Notes: generated from the letters alone by a model not told the origin. 64,000 bases of DNA from Bradyrhizobium sp. Ash2021 (GCF_031202265.1 NZ_CP100604.1:8476501-8540500), one strand, 5' to 3'; positions 1 through 8,008 are shown, counted from the first letter of the stretch. Numbers and translations: made by a program.

Positions 1-263
1 TCGCCTTCCCGACCATCGGCGCCGGGCTGATCGCGCCAATTGCGTTCGCCGTGCTGACCTTCCTGGAAGGCCATTTCATCACGCCGACGATCGTCGGCCG
101 AAGGCTTTCGCTCAATGCGCTCGCCGTGTTCATGGCACTGGCGTTCTGGACCTGGCTGTGGGGCCCGATGGGCGCCTTCCTGTCGTCGCCGCTGCTGATC
201 GTGGCGCTGATCATCAAGGAACATCTGCTTCCGGTCGATTCGCCGCAGCTTCCCGAGGACTAG
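1..263 (+). CDS. AI-2E family transporter, C-terminal part
   Basis: The reading frame is open from the first bases of the window, so the gene begins upstream and only about the last 87 residues are seen. The fragment carries hydrophobic segments and the motif EGHFITPTIVGRR followed by LSLNALAVF. These are typical of the last helices of the AI-2E/PerM (UPF0118) family of inner-membrane permeases. The protein ends in a short polar tail (PQLPED). Family members export or exchange small solutes; the substrate cannot be told here. The stop lies just before an EcfG-type promoter that serves the next gene. Confidence 0.75.
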   Translation, partial: AFPTIGAGLIAPIAFAVLTFLEGHFITPTIVGRRLSLNALAVFMALAFWTWLWGPMGAFLSSPLLIVALIIKEHLLPVDSPQLPED

Positions 264-278
264 CCTGGCTTCGCATCG

Positions 279-303
279 GGAACTTCCCATCCGGCGAAAC
301 GTT
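279..303 (+). promoter_or_regulatory. EcfG (general stress sigma) promoter, perfect match
   Basis: GGAAC at 279-283 is followed by exactly 16 bases and CGTT at 300-303. This is the consensus recognised by alphaproteobacterial EcfG sigma factors. It lies about 35 bases before the preferred start (339) of a DUF883 stress-type membrane protein. Transcription would begin near 309-312, which argues against the earlier ATG at 309. The ecfG gene itself is 4 kb away in this window. Confidence 0.7.
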
Positions 304-338
304 TTCCCATGGATCAATTCAGTATCCCGGAGCTTTTG

Positions 339-710
339 ATGTCGACGACCCCTGGCGAAGCCGCAGTGAAAAATCTGACGGACAAAGCGACCTATGAACG
401 TCTGGAAAAGGATGTAACCGCCGTGAAAAACGATATCGCAGCCCTGACCGAGCAGATCACCGACGCGCTCAACTCTTTTGCGGGCACCGCCGGCAAGCAG
501 GCGCGGCGCGGCTACCAGCAGGCCCGCGCCAATGCCGAGCAGGCCGTGGACGACATGTCCGAGCGTGGCAGCGCGATGATGGGTGCCGCGCAGGATACGG
601 CGGCGTCGATCGAGGAAACGCTCGAAGACGTCATCACGCAACGGCCGCTGGCGGCCGTCGGCCTCGCGCTCGGCCTCGGTTTCCTGATCGGCGCGACGTG
701 GCGCAGGTAA
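339..710 (+). CDS. DUF883 (ElaB/YqjD-like) membrane-anchored protein
   Basis: A 123-residue protein with a polar, Ala/Glu/Gln-rich helical body (probable coiled coil, residues about 10-95) and a single C-terminal membrane helix rich in Gly (LAAVGLALGLGFLIGATWRR). This is the layout of DUF883/ElaB-YqjD proteins, which are tail-anchored, stress-induced and in enterobacteria associate with ribosomes. ATG 339 is preferred over ATG 309 because a GGAG sits just upstream and because 309 falls at the expected transcription start of the EcfG promoter at 279-303. The holin-like gene at 813 is probably co-transcribed. The exact role is unknown. Confidence 0.75.
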   Translation: MSTTPGEAAVKNLTDKATYERLEKDVTAVKNDIAALTEQITDALNSFAGTAGKQARRGYQQARANAEQAVDDMSERGSAMMGAAQDTAASIEETLEDVITQRPLAAVGLALGLGFLIGATWRR

Positions 711-812
711 TAGCGATGGCTGTCCGTCACAAGCCAAATTTCTGGTCGAGATGGCGGCGCTGGTGGGCCGTTGCTTCGTTCGTTGAGGTTCTCTACCAAG
801 CGAGGCGGGGCC

Positions 813-1250
813 ATGTTTCAGCGACTGATCGATGATTTCAAGGATTCGACCGGCACGGCGCTGCGGCTGACCTCGCTCGCCGCAGCGGCCGGCGTGGCGC
901 TGTTCATCACCACCTCGTTTCTCTGCGCGGCGGCATTCGTGCTGGTGCTGGAAAACTACGGCCCGGTGCAGGCCTGCTTCACCGGGGCTGCCATCTTCTT
1001 CGTGGTCACACTGATCGCCGCCGGCAGTTACATGGTGCGCAAGAACCGGATCAGGGCGCGCGCGGAAGCGAACGCAAAATCCGCCGCGCAAACCATGCTG
1101 GCCGACCCCATGGTCGTCGCCGCCGGCCTCCAGATCGTCCGCGCCATCGGCGTCAAGCGGTTGATCCCGATCCTCGCGGTCGGCGGCCTGGCGCTGGGAT
1201 TCCTGGCCAGCCGCGGCGGCGCGTCCAGCACCGAAGCGCCGGCGGAGTAG
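813..1250 (+). CDS. Phage-holin-like (YqjE/PF07332-type) membrane protein
   Basis: A 145-residue protein with two strongly hydrophobic segments (about residues 18-42 and 48-72), a basic linker (VRKNRIRARAEA) and a third hydrophobic stretch near the C-terminus. It resembles the small holin-superfamily III / YqjE proteins that usually follow DUF883 genes. ATG 813 is chosen because MFQRLIDDFKD is the family-like N-terminus; the frame can be extended to 771 but without support. Despite the family name these chromosomal proteins are not known lysis proteins. It probably belongs to the same stress-induced transcript as the gene before it. Confidence 0.65.
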   Translation: MFQRLIDDFKDSTGTALRLTSLAAAAGVALFITTSFLCAAAFVLVLENYGPVQACFTGAAIFFVVTLIAAGSYMVRKNRIRARAEANAKSAAQTMLADPMVVAAGLQIVRAIGVKRLIPILAVGGLALGFLASRGGASSTEAPAE

Positions 1251-1291
1251 TCGTCCTTGCTGCCAGTGTGGCGCACTGCGGCGCTCAACTA

Positions 1292-1396
1292 GGTCGTCGT
1301 ACCCCCGCGAATGCGGGGTATCCAGTACGCCGCGGCTTCTCGGCTCAATCACTGACGTCTCTGGAATACTGGATCACCCGTTTTCGCGGGTGATGA
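1292..1396. repeat. Inverted-repeat element
   Basis: The ends are near-complementary: an opening around ACCCCCGCGAATGCGGGGTATCC with GTACG near it, and a closing GGATCACCCGTTTTCGCGGGTGATGACG. The arms carry smaller hairpins (CCCCGCGAATGCGGGG; CACCCGTTTTCGCGGGTG). A related but rearranged element lies at about 37079-37151. Confidence 0.6.
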
Positions 1397-1407
1397 CGGA
1401 TGAGAGT

Positions 1408-2010
1408 GTGGTGCGTTCGTGCGCAAAGACATGCTTTCGCGATCTCGCCGCGCATTCCGCGCGAGTTTTGCTCTGAACTTCCCGCCCTCGCCAATCAGAG
1501 GGCGCAGGGAATGCCGGGTGCGCGCTGCACCCGCGGTCTCGTGTGCAAAATTGTGCGAAGAAACGCACACGAGCATACAGGTTCAGCGGAAACACTCCGG
1601 CATTCCCCGCGCAATGGTTTTACGGCTTATGCCGTGCTCCCCGGCGACGAATTCGTCTTGTCACCGTCGCTGCCGGCTTGATGGCACTTCCGATCCGGTC
1701 GGATCGATTTCGCCACCGGCAGCTTGGCACCAGCAACGGGTGTCGGGACCACACGGTTTTGCCGTAGGCTGAAAGCGCCGTTCGTCCTGCGCGCAGTCGT
1801 TCACTCACGAGAGACTCGCCCCGTGAACAGACCTGTGCGCCGACGCTGCCGCGTCCACCGCATCCCCTCCCACGTTCGTGACGACGCGCGACCGCCCCTC
1901 TTGCCGGGAAAGGACGGGGCAAGCTGGTAGCGCTGATTTGCCCGACGGCGGAAGGGAAATATTTTTCTCGGAGGGGCTGGACAGCTTTTTTTGATTTGCC
2001 CGACGGGCAG
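1408..2010. repeat. Long dispersed repeat, copy 1
   Basis: Shares long blocks with 58078-58582, for example CACACGAGCATACAGGTTCA, GCGGAAACACTCCGGC, CCCCGCGCAATGGTTTTACGG, GGGTGCGCGCTGCACCCGCG and the end block TTTTTTTGATTTGCCCG. A 15-base unit TGATTTGCCCGACGG occurs twice inside this copy (about 1934 and 1993) and in related form twice in copy 2. Neither copy shows a protein-like frame common to both. Function unknown. Confidence 0.85.
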
Positions 2011-2030
2011 TTTATTGGCGCATCAGCCGT

Positions 2031-2147
2031 CATTGCGAGCCAACGGCTCGCGCGAATGCGCGCCCGATGACAGGCTCTGCGAAGCAATCCATCCAGTCGC
2101 AGAAAGAAAGAATAGATTGCTTCGTCGCTAACGCTCCTCGCAATGAC
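2031..2147. repeat. Short palindromic repeat (CATTGCGAG family), copy 1
   Basis: Begins CATTGCGAGCCAACGG and ends with the complementary CTCGCAATGAC, with internal GAAGCAATCCAT/AGATTGCTTC arms. Other copies are at 4969-5078 and 57959-58067. The whole unit can fold as a long hairpin. Confidence 0.85.
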
Positions 2148-2163
2148 AAGAAGGCTGCGCCCC

Positions 2164-2544
2164 TCACGTCACGCAGCGCCCCGGCTGCAGCAGCTTTGCG
2201 ACTTCCGTCAACACGCTGACCACGGGCTCGCAGGCGATCGCCGTTCTGCCGGGCTTCGTCAGCGAGGGGACTGCCGGGCGGGTGCGGGTTTCCGAGGCCA
2301 CGGGCACGCGGACCAGGACCGAGGTGTCGGCCACGCCAGCGACCCGCAGCGCAATCGTCTGGGTCTGGCCGCGCGTCGGCACCACCGCCGCGCGATCGGC
2401 CTTGGCGACGCGGTTGACGCTGGATTCGGGCGCGACGAATGCCGCCTGCACGCCAGTCAGGTCATGGCCAGTGGCGAACTGAACGGCGCCGAGCGCCAGT
2501 GAGAGGGCCAGCGTTGCGAAAATTCCCTTATGAATCTGTGACAT
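2164..2544 (-). CDS. Small exported protein of unknown function
   Basis: A 126-residue protein starting MSQIHKGIFATLALSLALG. Residues about 7-26 form a signal peptide (Lys, hydrophobic core, then small residues). The mature part is about 100 residues with no recognised domain; it contains a Val/Arg-rich middle and two Cys residues near the C-terminus (ACEPVV, GRCVT) that could form a disulphide. ATG 2544 is preferred over the in-frame ATG at 2562 because a GGGGGA ribosome site precedes it at the right distance. It stands alone, with no operon partner. Function not recognised. Confidence 0.6.
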   Translation of the reverse strand: MSQIHKGIFATLALSLALGAVQFATGHDLTGVQAAFVAPESSVNRVAKADRAAVVPTRGQTQTIALRVAGVADTSVLVRVPVASETRTRPAVPSLTKPGRTAIACEPVVSVLTEVAKLLQPGRCVT

Positions 2545-2733
2545 GTGTATCCCCCGCCCCAAGGCTGATCGGGAAGTTCAATGCAAACACAACGCGAGCA
2601 AACGGTTCCGGGTCGCAGGCCCCGCGATCACTTAACCGTGTACGAAAAAATTTTGAGAAGGCGGGAACGACTTCGGGGGTTGGGAGTCATCCCGGCAGCC
2701 GGTTATTCCCCCTGCCCCATTGACCGGCGACGT

Positions 2734-2775
2734 AGGGCGCGACCGTGGTGATGCCGGTCGCGCCCTGCTTTTTTT
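2734..2775 (+). terminator. Strong rho-independent terminator with no upstream gene
   Basis: A perfect 12-bp stem (AGGGCGCGACCG / CGGTCGCGCCCT) with a 9-base loop is followed two bases later by seven T on the plus strand. No plus-strand gene precedes it for more than 1.4 kb, so it probably ends a non-coding transcript starting in about 2560-2700. Confidence 0.8.
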
Positions 2776-2985
2776 GTTCATTCGCTTCGTCAGAATCTTT
2801 ATTCGCTGCGCCAGAATCTTTCGTCGTCCCGGCGAAGGCTAAGATCTATACGCCGCGGCTGCTGTGTCGAGGCACTCAAGCGGATGCCCCTTTCCTTCAA
2901 CAAATGATCCTGTGGTTATAGGTCCCGGGCCCCGTGCGCAATTGCGCACCAGGCCGCGACGACGTGAGGTTTGGCGTCACGTCGC

Positions 2986-3018
2986 AAAAAAATCCGGCGC
3001 GCCTTCTGCACGCCGGAT
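2986..3018 (-). terminator. Terminator of phyR
   Basis: On the minus strand a perfect 8-bp stem ATCCGGCG/CGCCGGAT (2992-3018) is followed by seven T (2986-2992). It lies 26 bases after the phyR stop. Confidence 0.85.
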
Positions 3019-3043
3019 CAATTCAACTCCAACCGTTTTCAGC

Positions 3044-3850
3044 CTAACCCGTCGCCGCTCTCGGCACGCGGTTCTTCGAGTTGCGCTGGAAGAACAGCGC
3101 CTGGCTGGCGACCGCGGAGACCATCGCGGGCTGGAACGGTTTTGAGATCAGGAAGGCCGGCTCGGGGCGTTCGCCGGTCAGGAAGCGTTCGGGATAGGCG
3201 GTGATGAACACCACCGGGACCTCGAAGACGCGGAGCAGCTCGTTGACGGCGTCGAGGCCGGATGAGCCGTCGGCGAGCTGGATGTCGGCGAGGATCAGGC
3301 CGGGCTTCTTGTTCTTGGCCAGCGCCACCGCGTCCGAATGGGTGCGGGCGACACCGATCACGTTGTGACCGAGACTCTTCACCAGGCTTTCGAGGTCCAT
3401 CGCGATGAACGTCTCGTCCTCGATGATCAGGACGTCGGTGGCGATTTCGGCGGCCATTTCGCGGCCGGCGGTGTCGGCGAGCTTGCGGGTATCGGCGACG
3501 CTGGTGGCGAGAATGAACGCCACTTCCTCCTCCGAAAAACCTTCCAGCGACAGCAGCAGGAAGGCCTGGCGCGGCAGCGGCGTAATGTTCGAGAGCCGGC
3601 GTTCCGACGGCATAGTCTGCGGCGCCAGATCGGGAAGATCGTTGATCGAGACCGAATTCCAGATCTGGGTGAACAGCCGGAACAGCCCGGCGCGGGCGCC
3701 GTGCGATTCATCCAGCAAGGCGGGGTCCTGCAGCAGGGCCTCCAGCATGGCCCCGACATAGGCGTCGCCCGATGCCTGGTTTCCGGTCAGCGCACGGGCA
3801 TAGCGCCGCAACAGCGGCAAATGTTCAGCAACGAGCTGTGATCGGGACAT
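3044..3850 (-). CDS. phyR: PhyR, anti-anti-sigma response regulator of the general stress response
   Basis: A 268-residue protein with an N-terminal sigma-like domain (about residues 1-130, including PRQAFLLLSLEGFSEEEVA, like ECF sigma region 4) and a C-terminal receiver domain (about 138-255). The receiver has acidic residues at IIEDE, the phosphoacceptor Asp189 in LILADIQ, Thr in FITAYP and Lys237 in SKPF. When phosphorylated, PhyR exposes its sigma-like domain, binds NepR and frees EcfG. ATG 3850 is chosen because MSRSQLVAEHLPLLRRYARAL fits the family start and GGAGTGGGG precedes it; longer starts have no support. Divergent from nepR-ecfG, with an EcfG-type promoter of its own. Confidence 0.95.
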   Translation of the reverse strand: MSRSQLVAEHLPLLRRYARALTGNQASGDAYVGAMLEALLQDPALLDESHGARAGLFRLFTQIWNSVSINDLPDLAPQTMPSERRLSNITPLPRQAFLLLSLEGFSEEEVAFILATSVADTRKLADTAGREMAAEIATDVLIIEDETFIAMDLESLVKSLGHNVIGVARTHSDAVALAKNKKPGLILADIQLADGSSGLDAVNELLRVFEVPVVFITAYPERFLTGERPEPAFLISKPFQPAMVSAVASQALFFQRNSKNRVPRAATG

Positions 3851-3969
3851 CCCCACTCCATCCTTGTCTTTTGGTCGAAATATCCTGGGCCGAAATCGCC
3901 TGGAACGCTCGCTTTTGGGAGGACGCATCCAGCAAACAGGGGTGACCCGGTTCCCCTGTCATCGCCGAC

Positions 3970-3994
3970 TACGCCTGAGAGACGAAAAAGTTCC
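3970..3994 (-). promoter_or_regulatory. EcfG-type promoter of phyR
   Basis: Read on the minus strand: GGAAC (3994-3990), 16 bases, then CGTA (3973-3970), one mismatch to GGAAC-N16-CGTT. A second GGAAC lies upstream at 4007-4003 with poorer spacing. It implies autoactivation of phyR by EcfG and an untranslated leader of roughly 110 bases. Confidence 0.55.
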
Positions 3995-4015
3995 AAGAAA
4001 AAGTTCCCAGAATTC

Positions 4016-4040
4016 GGAACTTTCCTTGAACCTTCGCATT
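4016..4040 (+). promoter_or_regulatory. EcfG-type promoter of nepR-ecfG
   Basis: GGAAC at 4016-4020, 16 bases, then CATT at 4037-4040, one mismatch to the consensus. It lies back to back with the phyR promoter, about 55 bases before the first nepR ATG. Confidence 0.5.
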
Positions 4041-4096
4041 AGGCTCTGATCGACAGCAGCGGGGCCAAGGCCCGTTTTCGAGAAAAAACGCTTGAA

Positions 4097-4342
4097 ATGC
4101 AGGGACTTAACTCTCGGGGAAGCGTGGATCAGATCATGAAGGAAGTAAAGAAGCAGGGCGGTCTCAATGCCGAGATCCAGTCCAGAATCGGCCATCAACT
4201 CCGCGCCATGTATGACGATGTGGTTCGGCAGGGCGTGCCTGACCGCTTTGCGGAGCTCATCAAAAAGCTAGATGGGCCGGAGGCGGCGGCCCAGGCCGCT
4301 GGCCAAACGGATCAAACCGTAAAAAATGACGGGAGGGACTAA
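4097..4342 (+). CDS. nepR: NepR, anti-sigma factor of EcfG
   Basis: An 81-residue protein with the NepR core EIQSRIGHQLRAMYDDVV followed by VPDRFAELIKKLD, the two helices that grip EcfG or PhyR. The true start may be ATG 4136 (MKEVKKQGG), which gives a 68-residue protein closer to usual family size; neither ATG has a strong ribosome site. The stop codon overlaps the ecfG start (TAATG), so the two are translationally coupled, as expected for an anti-sigma/sigma pair. Divergent from phyR. Confidence 0.9.
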   Translation: MQGLNSRGSVDQIMKEVKKQGGLNAEIQSRIGHQLRAMYDDVVRQGVPDRFAELIKKLDGPEAAAQAAGQTDQTVKNDGRD

Positions 4343-4887
4343 TGCCTCTCACCGACTCTCTTCGCGACGACATCTTGGCGTCGGTACCTAGCCTGCGCGC
4401 GTTCGCGATCTCGCTCTCCGGTAATGGCGATCGTGCCGATGACCTGGTTCAGGAGACGTTGCTGCGCGCGATTGCCAATATCGACTCGTTCCAGCCGGGC
4501 TCGAACTTGCCGGCCTGGCTGTTCACCATCCTGCGCAACCTGTTCCGCTCCGACTATCGCAAGCGGCGGCGCGAGGTCGAGGACGCCGAGGGCAATTATG
4601 CCAAAACCCTGAAGACCCAGCCGGCGCAAAACGCGCATCTGGAGTTCGAGGAGTTTCGCTTGGCGCTCGACAAGCTGCCGCAGGACCAGCGCGAAGCGTT
4701 GATCCTGGTCGGCGCCTCCGGCTTCTCCTACGAGGACGCCGCGGCGATCTGCGGCTGTGCCGTCGGCACCATCAAGAGCCGCGTCAACCGCGCGCGCTCG
4801 AAGCTTTCTGCCCTGCTCTATGTCGACGGCGCCGACGATTTCGGCCCCGACAACACGGTGCGCGCGGTGATCGGCGGCAACAGCTGA
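4342..4887 (+). CDS. ecfG: EcfG, ECF sigma factor of the general stress response
   Basis: A 181-residue ECF sigma factor. Region 2 spans about residues 10-75, with DDLVQETLLRA and WLFTILRNLFRSDYRKRRR. Region 4 spans about 112-165, with LPQDQREALILVGASGFSYE and a helix-turn-helix ending GTIKSRVNRARSKL. Its place directly after nepR, overlapping by one base, and opposite phyR marks it as the EcfG (ECF15) type. It should direct transcription from GGAAC-N16/17-CGTT promoters such as those at 279, 3970 and 4016. A terminator follows at 4911. Confidence 0.95.
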   Translation: MPLTDSLRDDILASVPSLRAFAISLSGNGDRADDLVQETLLRAIANIDSFQPGSNLPAWLFTILRNLFRSDYRKRRREVEDAEGNYAKTLKTQPAQNAHLEFEEFRLALDKLPQDQREALILVGASGFSYEDAAAICGCAVGTIKSRVNRARSKLSALLYVDGADDFGPDNTVRAVIGGNS

Positions 4888-4910
4888 CGAGCGACGGAAG
4901 TGAAATGAGA

Positions 4911-4938
4911 AAGGCGGTCCGGTTGGGCCGCCTTTTTT
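4911..4938 (+). terminator. Terminator of nepR-ecfG
   Basis: AGGCGGTCC / GGGCCGCCT stem with a 4-base loop (one G-T pair), followed by six T, 24 bases after the ecfG stop. Confidence 0.85.
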
Positions 4939-4968
4939 GTTTGCGTTCGTAGCCAGTACAATCGGCGT

Positions 4969-5078
4969 CATTGCGAGCCAACGGGTCGCGCGAATGCGCG
5001 CCCGATGACAGGCTCCGCGAAGCAATCCATCTCGCCACGCAAAGAAAGAATGGATTGCTTCGCTTCGCTCGCAATGAC
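4969..5078. repeat. Short palindromic repeat (CATTGCGAG family), copy 2
   Basis: Same outer arms as at 2031 (CATTGCGAGCCAACGGGTCG ... CTCGCAATGAC) with the middle GATGACAGGCTCCGCGAAG shared almost exactly. It sits between the convergent ecfG and kinase genes. Confidence 0.85.
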
Positions 5079-5115
5079 GAGAAGCCCCGACGAGTACGCG
5101 GAGCCTACAAAATGA

Positions 5116-6867
5116 TCACCGCACCGGCCGCACCGGCGCCGACAATTGTTCGGTGCGGTCGCGTTCGCTCATGTCGACCACCGTCACCATCGGGGCGGTG
5201 AGTTCGTAGACGTAGGAGACATCGGTGAAGTAGCGTTTCGCGGTGCCGCCGAGCGCTTCCGGCGCCACCCGATCGAGCAGGATCAAGCCGAAATCAGAGT
5301 CTTCCCGCCGTGTCGCAGCACTGGTGTTGAACTCTTCCCAGCGGAAATGGAAGATCGTCTCCGGCTCGTCGCCGACGATTTCCCAATGGGCGACGATGTG
5401 GGGGTGCTTGCCGACCAGCGACAGGCCCTCGTCGGAATGCGACGCCAGCTCGAAGAACAGCAGCGACAGCGACTGCGCGGCGCGGGCGCTGACGGCGATA
5501 TCCGGACCGTTTACCGCGATGCGCTCGGCGTGCGGGATCGCGCGGGCCTCGAACAGCCCCTTCAGCTTCACGCCCTGCCACTGGCTTTCGCTGAGCAGCG
5601 TCACCACGTTCGACATCGCGTGAATGCGGCCGATCAAAAGCTCGCGCGAGACGTCCATATCCGACCCGTGGCGCAGGGTTCGCGTCACGATCGACTGGAT
5701 CACGGCCAGGATGTTCTTGACGCGGTGGTTGAGCTCGTCGATCACGGCGGTGAGCCGGCGCTCGAAACCGATCCGCACCTGGATCTCGCGGCTGAGGCGC
5801 AGATTGTTGTAGGCGACATAACCGAACAGGCCGCAGATGATTCCGGTGAGCGCCAGCCCAATCGCTGCCACGATCGCCGCGGTCTGCTGCGCCCGTATCA
5901 GCGCGCTGGTCTTGGCATAATAGGCAAGCGACCAGTCGCGGCCCCCGAACGTCACGGTTCGCACTATCGACGGCGCCGGAGCGTCCGGCGTCACCGCACG
6001 CAGGGTGACGGCGCCGGAATCGTTGGCGACGAACTCGTCGTGGGAATCGCGCGGGTCCTTCAGCACCACGGAGAACAGCGACCGATCGTCATTGGCCAGC
6101 ATCAGCGGCGCCAGCTCATAGGAGAAGGTGACGAAGCCCGCGGCCTCGCTGGCGCCTTCCTGCTGCACCGGCGCCGCGAGCACGAGGCCGACCGGCCCGT
6201 TCTGGCGCAACAGCGGGATCGGGTCCGACGCCACCGGCTTGCCGGTCGCCATCGCCTGCGCCAGCATCGGCCCGACGATCGAGTGTCCGTCATAGGCGCG
6301 GCCCGGAACACCCAGCGTATCCGGTGTGCGCGGCTCGAGGTCCATCAGCACGTCGATCGGCTTGTCGATGGCCTTGAGATCCAGCGGCTGGTCGTCGAAA
6401 TCGCGAATGGCCGGGTTGCTGAAGCCGGCGCTCTTGAGCTCCGCCTGCGCGGCGCCGAGCTCGGTGGGCTTGAGCCGCGCGATCCAGGAGGCGACCACGA
6501 AATCGGTCTTGAAGGCGTAGATCGAGGACCGCAGCGGCTGCAGCATGTTGGCCTTCACCACCGACGGCGCACGAAACAGGCCACTTGCCACGCGCGCGAG
6601 CAGCTCGCGCTCGGTCAACCGGTCCTGCACCAGGCTGGCGTGGACGTCGATCGCGCGCGCCAGCGCGATGCCGTCCAGCGTCAATTCCTGATCGTGGACG
6701 CGCCACGCCGCGAGACCGGAGAGCAGAACCCCGATCAGCGCGAGAAAGCCGATGATGAAACCCAGCCGAACCACTCGCTTACTCGGGCATGTCGGGTTGG
6801 CAGAGAGGCAAAGGAAGCATTTTGGGTCTGTCGGGACGGTAACGAATAGACACAGAACAAAGGCCAA
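5116..6867 (-). CDS. Membrane sensor histidine kinase, HWE/HisKA_2 type, with periplasmic sensor domain
   Basis: Up to 583 residues. One membrane helix lies at about residues 34-56 and a second at about 328-352. The roughly 270-residue loop between them fits a CHASE-like periplasmic sensor (LVQDRLTERELLARVASGLF; a long central part ending DWSLAYYAKT). The phosphoacceptor is His381 in DELNHRVKNILAVIQS, the HWE/HisKA_2 signature. The ATP-binding part is short and degenerate: where family members have HELxTNA it reads FELASHS, although RWEE, DFGLILL and the LGG motif remain. Convergent with ecfG, it is a candidate input kinase or phosphatase for PhyR. The first 31 residues look unlike a real N-terminus; GTG at 6774 is an alternative start. 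Confidence 0.8.
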   Translation of the reverse strand: MAFVLCLFVTVPTDPKCFLCLSANPTCPSKRVVRLGFIIGFLALIGVLLSGLAAWRVHDQELTLDGIALARAIDVHASLVQDRLTERELLARVASGLFRAPSVVKANMLQPLRSSIYAFKTDFVVASWIARLKPTELGAAQAELKSAGFSNPAIRDFDDQPLDLKAIDKPIDVLMDLEPRTPDTLGVPGRAYDGHSIVGPMLAQAMATGKPVASDPIPLLRQNGPVGLVLAAPVQQEGASEAAGFVTFSYELAPLMLANDDRSLFSVVLKDPRDSHDEFVANDSGAVTLRAVTPDAPAPSIVRTVTFGGRDWSLAYYAKTSALIRAQQTAAIVAAIGLALTGIICGLFGYVAYNNLRLSREIQVRIGFERRLTAVIDELNHRVKNILAVIQSIVTRTLRHGSDMDVSRELLIGRIHAMSNVVTLLSESQWQGVKLKGLFEARAIPHAERIAVNGPDIAVSARAAQSLSLLFFELASHSDEGLSLVGKHPHIVAHWEIVGDEPETIFHFRWEEFNTSAATRREDSDFGLILLDRVAPEALGGTAKRYFTDVSYVYELTAPMVTVVDMSERDRTEQLSAPVRPVR

Positions 6868-7229
6868 CCGCGGGAGATAATGAAGGAGCGATCATCGGTA
6901 CGCAACTACAGTTGGCAGCAAGAATGAACGGCGGGGGCCGTGGGCCGTGCTTTGGCGGCGCCAGAGAGTGCTAATCGGACAGGAAGGAATTTGTTCCGGG
7001 CGGGATCAGAAATATTTTAAAACAAGCCCACTCCATCTCCGTCATCCCCGGACGAACGCACTTGCGTTCGCTCGGGAGGTGCGAGCCTCTTGGGCGAGCC
7101 TCGAAGGATGGCTTGCGACGGTGCCCGCGGCACATCCTTCGAGGCCGTCGCAAGTGCGACGGCACCTCAGGATGACGGTTGAGAGATTCGCTGCCCCGGG
7201 CCGGGCGCCAAAAGTGTTAACGAACGTCG
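6868..7229. other. Intergenic region with a palindromic repeat
   Basis: 362 bases between the kinase gene start and the end of ureG. The left half holds no recognisable gene or clear promoter. The right half is the repeat at 7040-7178. Confidence 0.6.
7040..7178. repeat. Palindromic repeat (CATCCTTCGAGGC family), copy 1
   Basis: Outer arms CGTCATCC / GGATGACG and inner arms GCCTCGAAGGATGG / CACATCCTTCGAGGC form a nested hairpin. A related copy is at 50821-50919. Confidence 0.75.
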
Positions 7230-7868
<639 letters not shown>

Positions 7869-7888
7869 GGCGAATACTCCTCAATTCC

Positions 7889-8008
7889 CGTCGTCCCTGC
7901 GAACGCAGGGACCCATACCGCGTGATCTATCGATAAGACAGAATGGCCGACACCTTCCGCAACAACCAAGGCCGGTGGTTATGGGTCCCCGCGTTCGCGG
8001 GGACGACG
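7889..8008. repeat. Palindromic repeat between ureF and ureG
   Basis: Arms CGTCGTCCCTGCGAACGCAG with GGGACCCATA at the left, and TATGGGTCCCCGCGTTCGCG with GGGACGACG at the right, are nearly complementary over about 30 bases. The transcript can form a large hairpin inside the operon. A partial relative (GGTTATAGGTCCCGGGCC) lies near 2913. Confidence 0.75.

Larger units (their letters stand above)
1251..2163. other. Gene-free stretch built of repeats
   Basis: About 900 bases with no convincing gene. It holds an inverted-repeat element (1292-1396), a copy of a long dispersed repeat (1408-2010) and a short palindromic repeat (2031-2147). Several open frames of 60-155 codons cross it on both strands, but they follow the repeat and not a protein signal. 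Confidence 0.8.
2545..3043. other. Intergenic stretch with orphan terminator
   Basis: About 500 bases between two leftward genes. It holds an orphan rightward terminator (2734-2775), a perfect hairpin CGACGTGA...TCACGTCG near 2958-2984 and the phyR terminator. No protein-coding frame is convincing. The stretch 2600-2775 may encode a small RNA. Confidence 0.6.

Noticed and set aside
1400..2087. Several small frames inside the long dispersed repeat
   Set aside because: They are not kept in the same frame in the second copy at 58078-58582; the conserved unit is DNA or RNA.
5146..6849. A 567-codon plus-strand frame opposite the kinase
   Set aside because: Arg/His/Gln-rich shadow frame; the opposite strand has clear family motifs.
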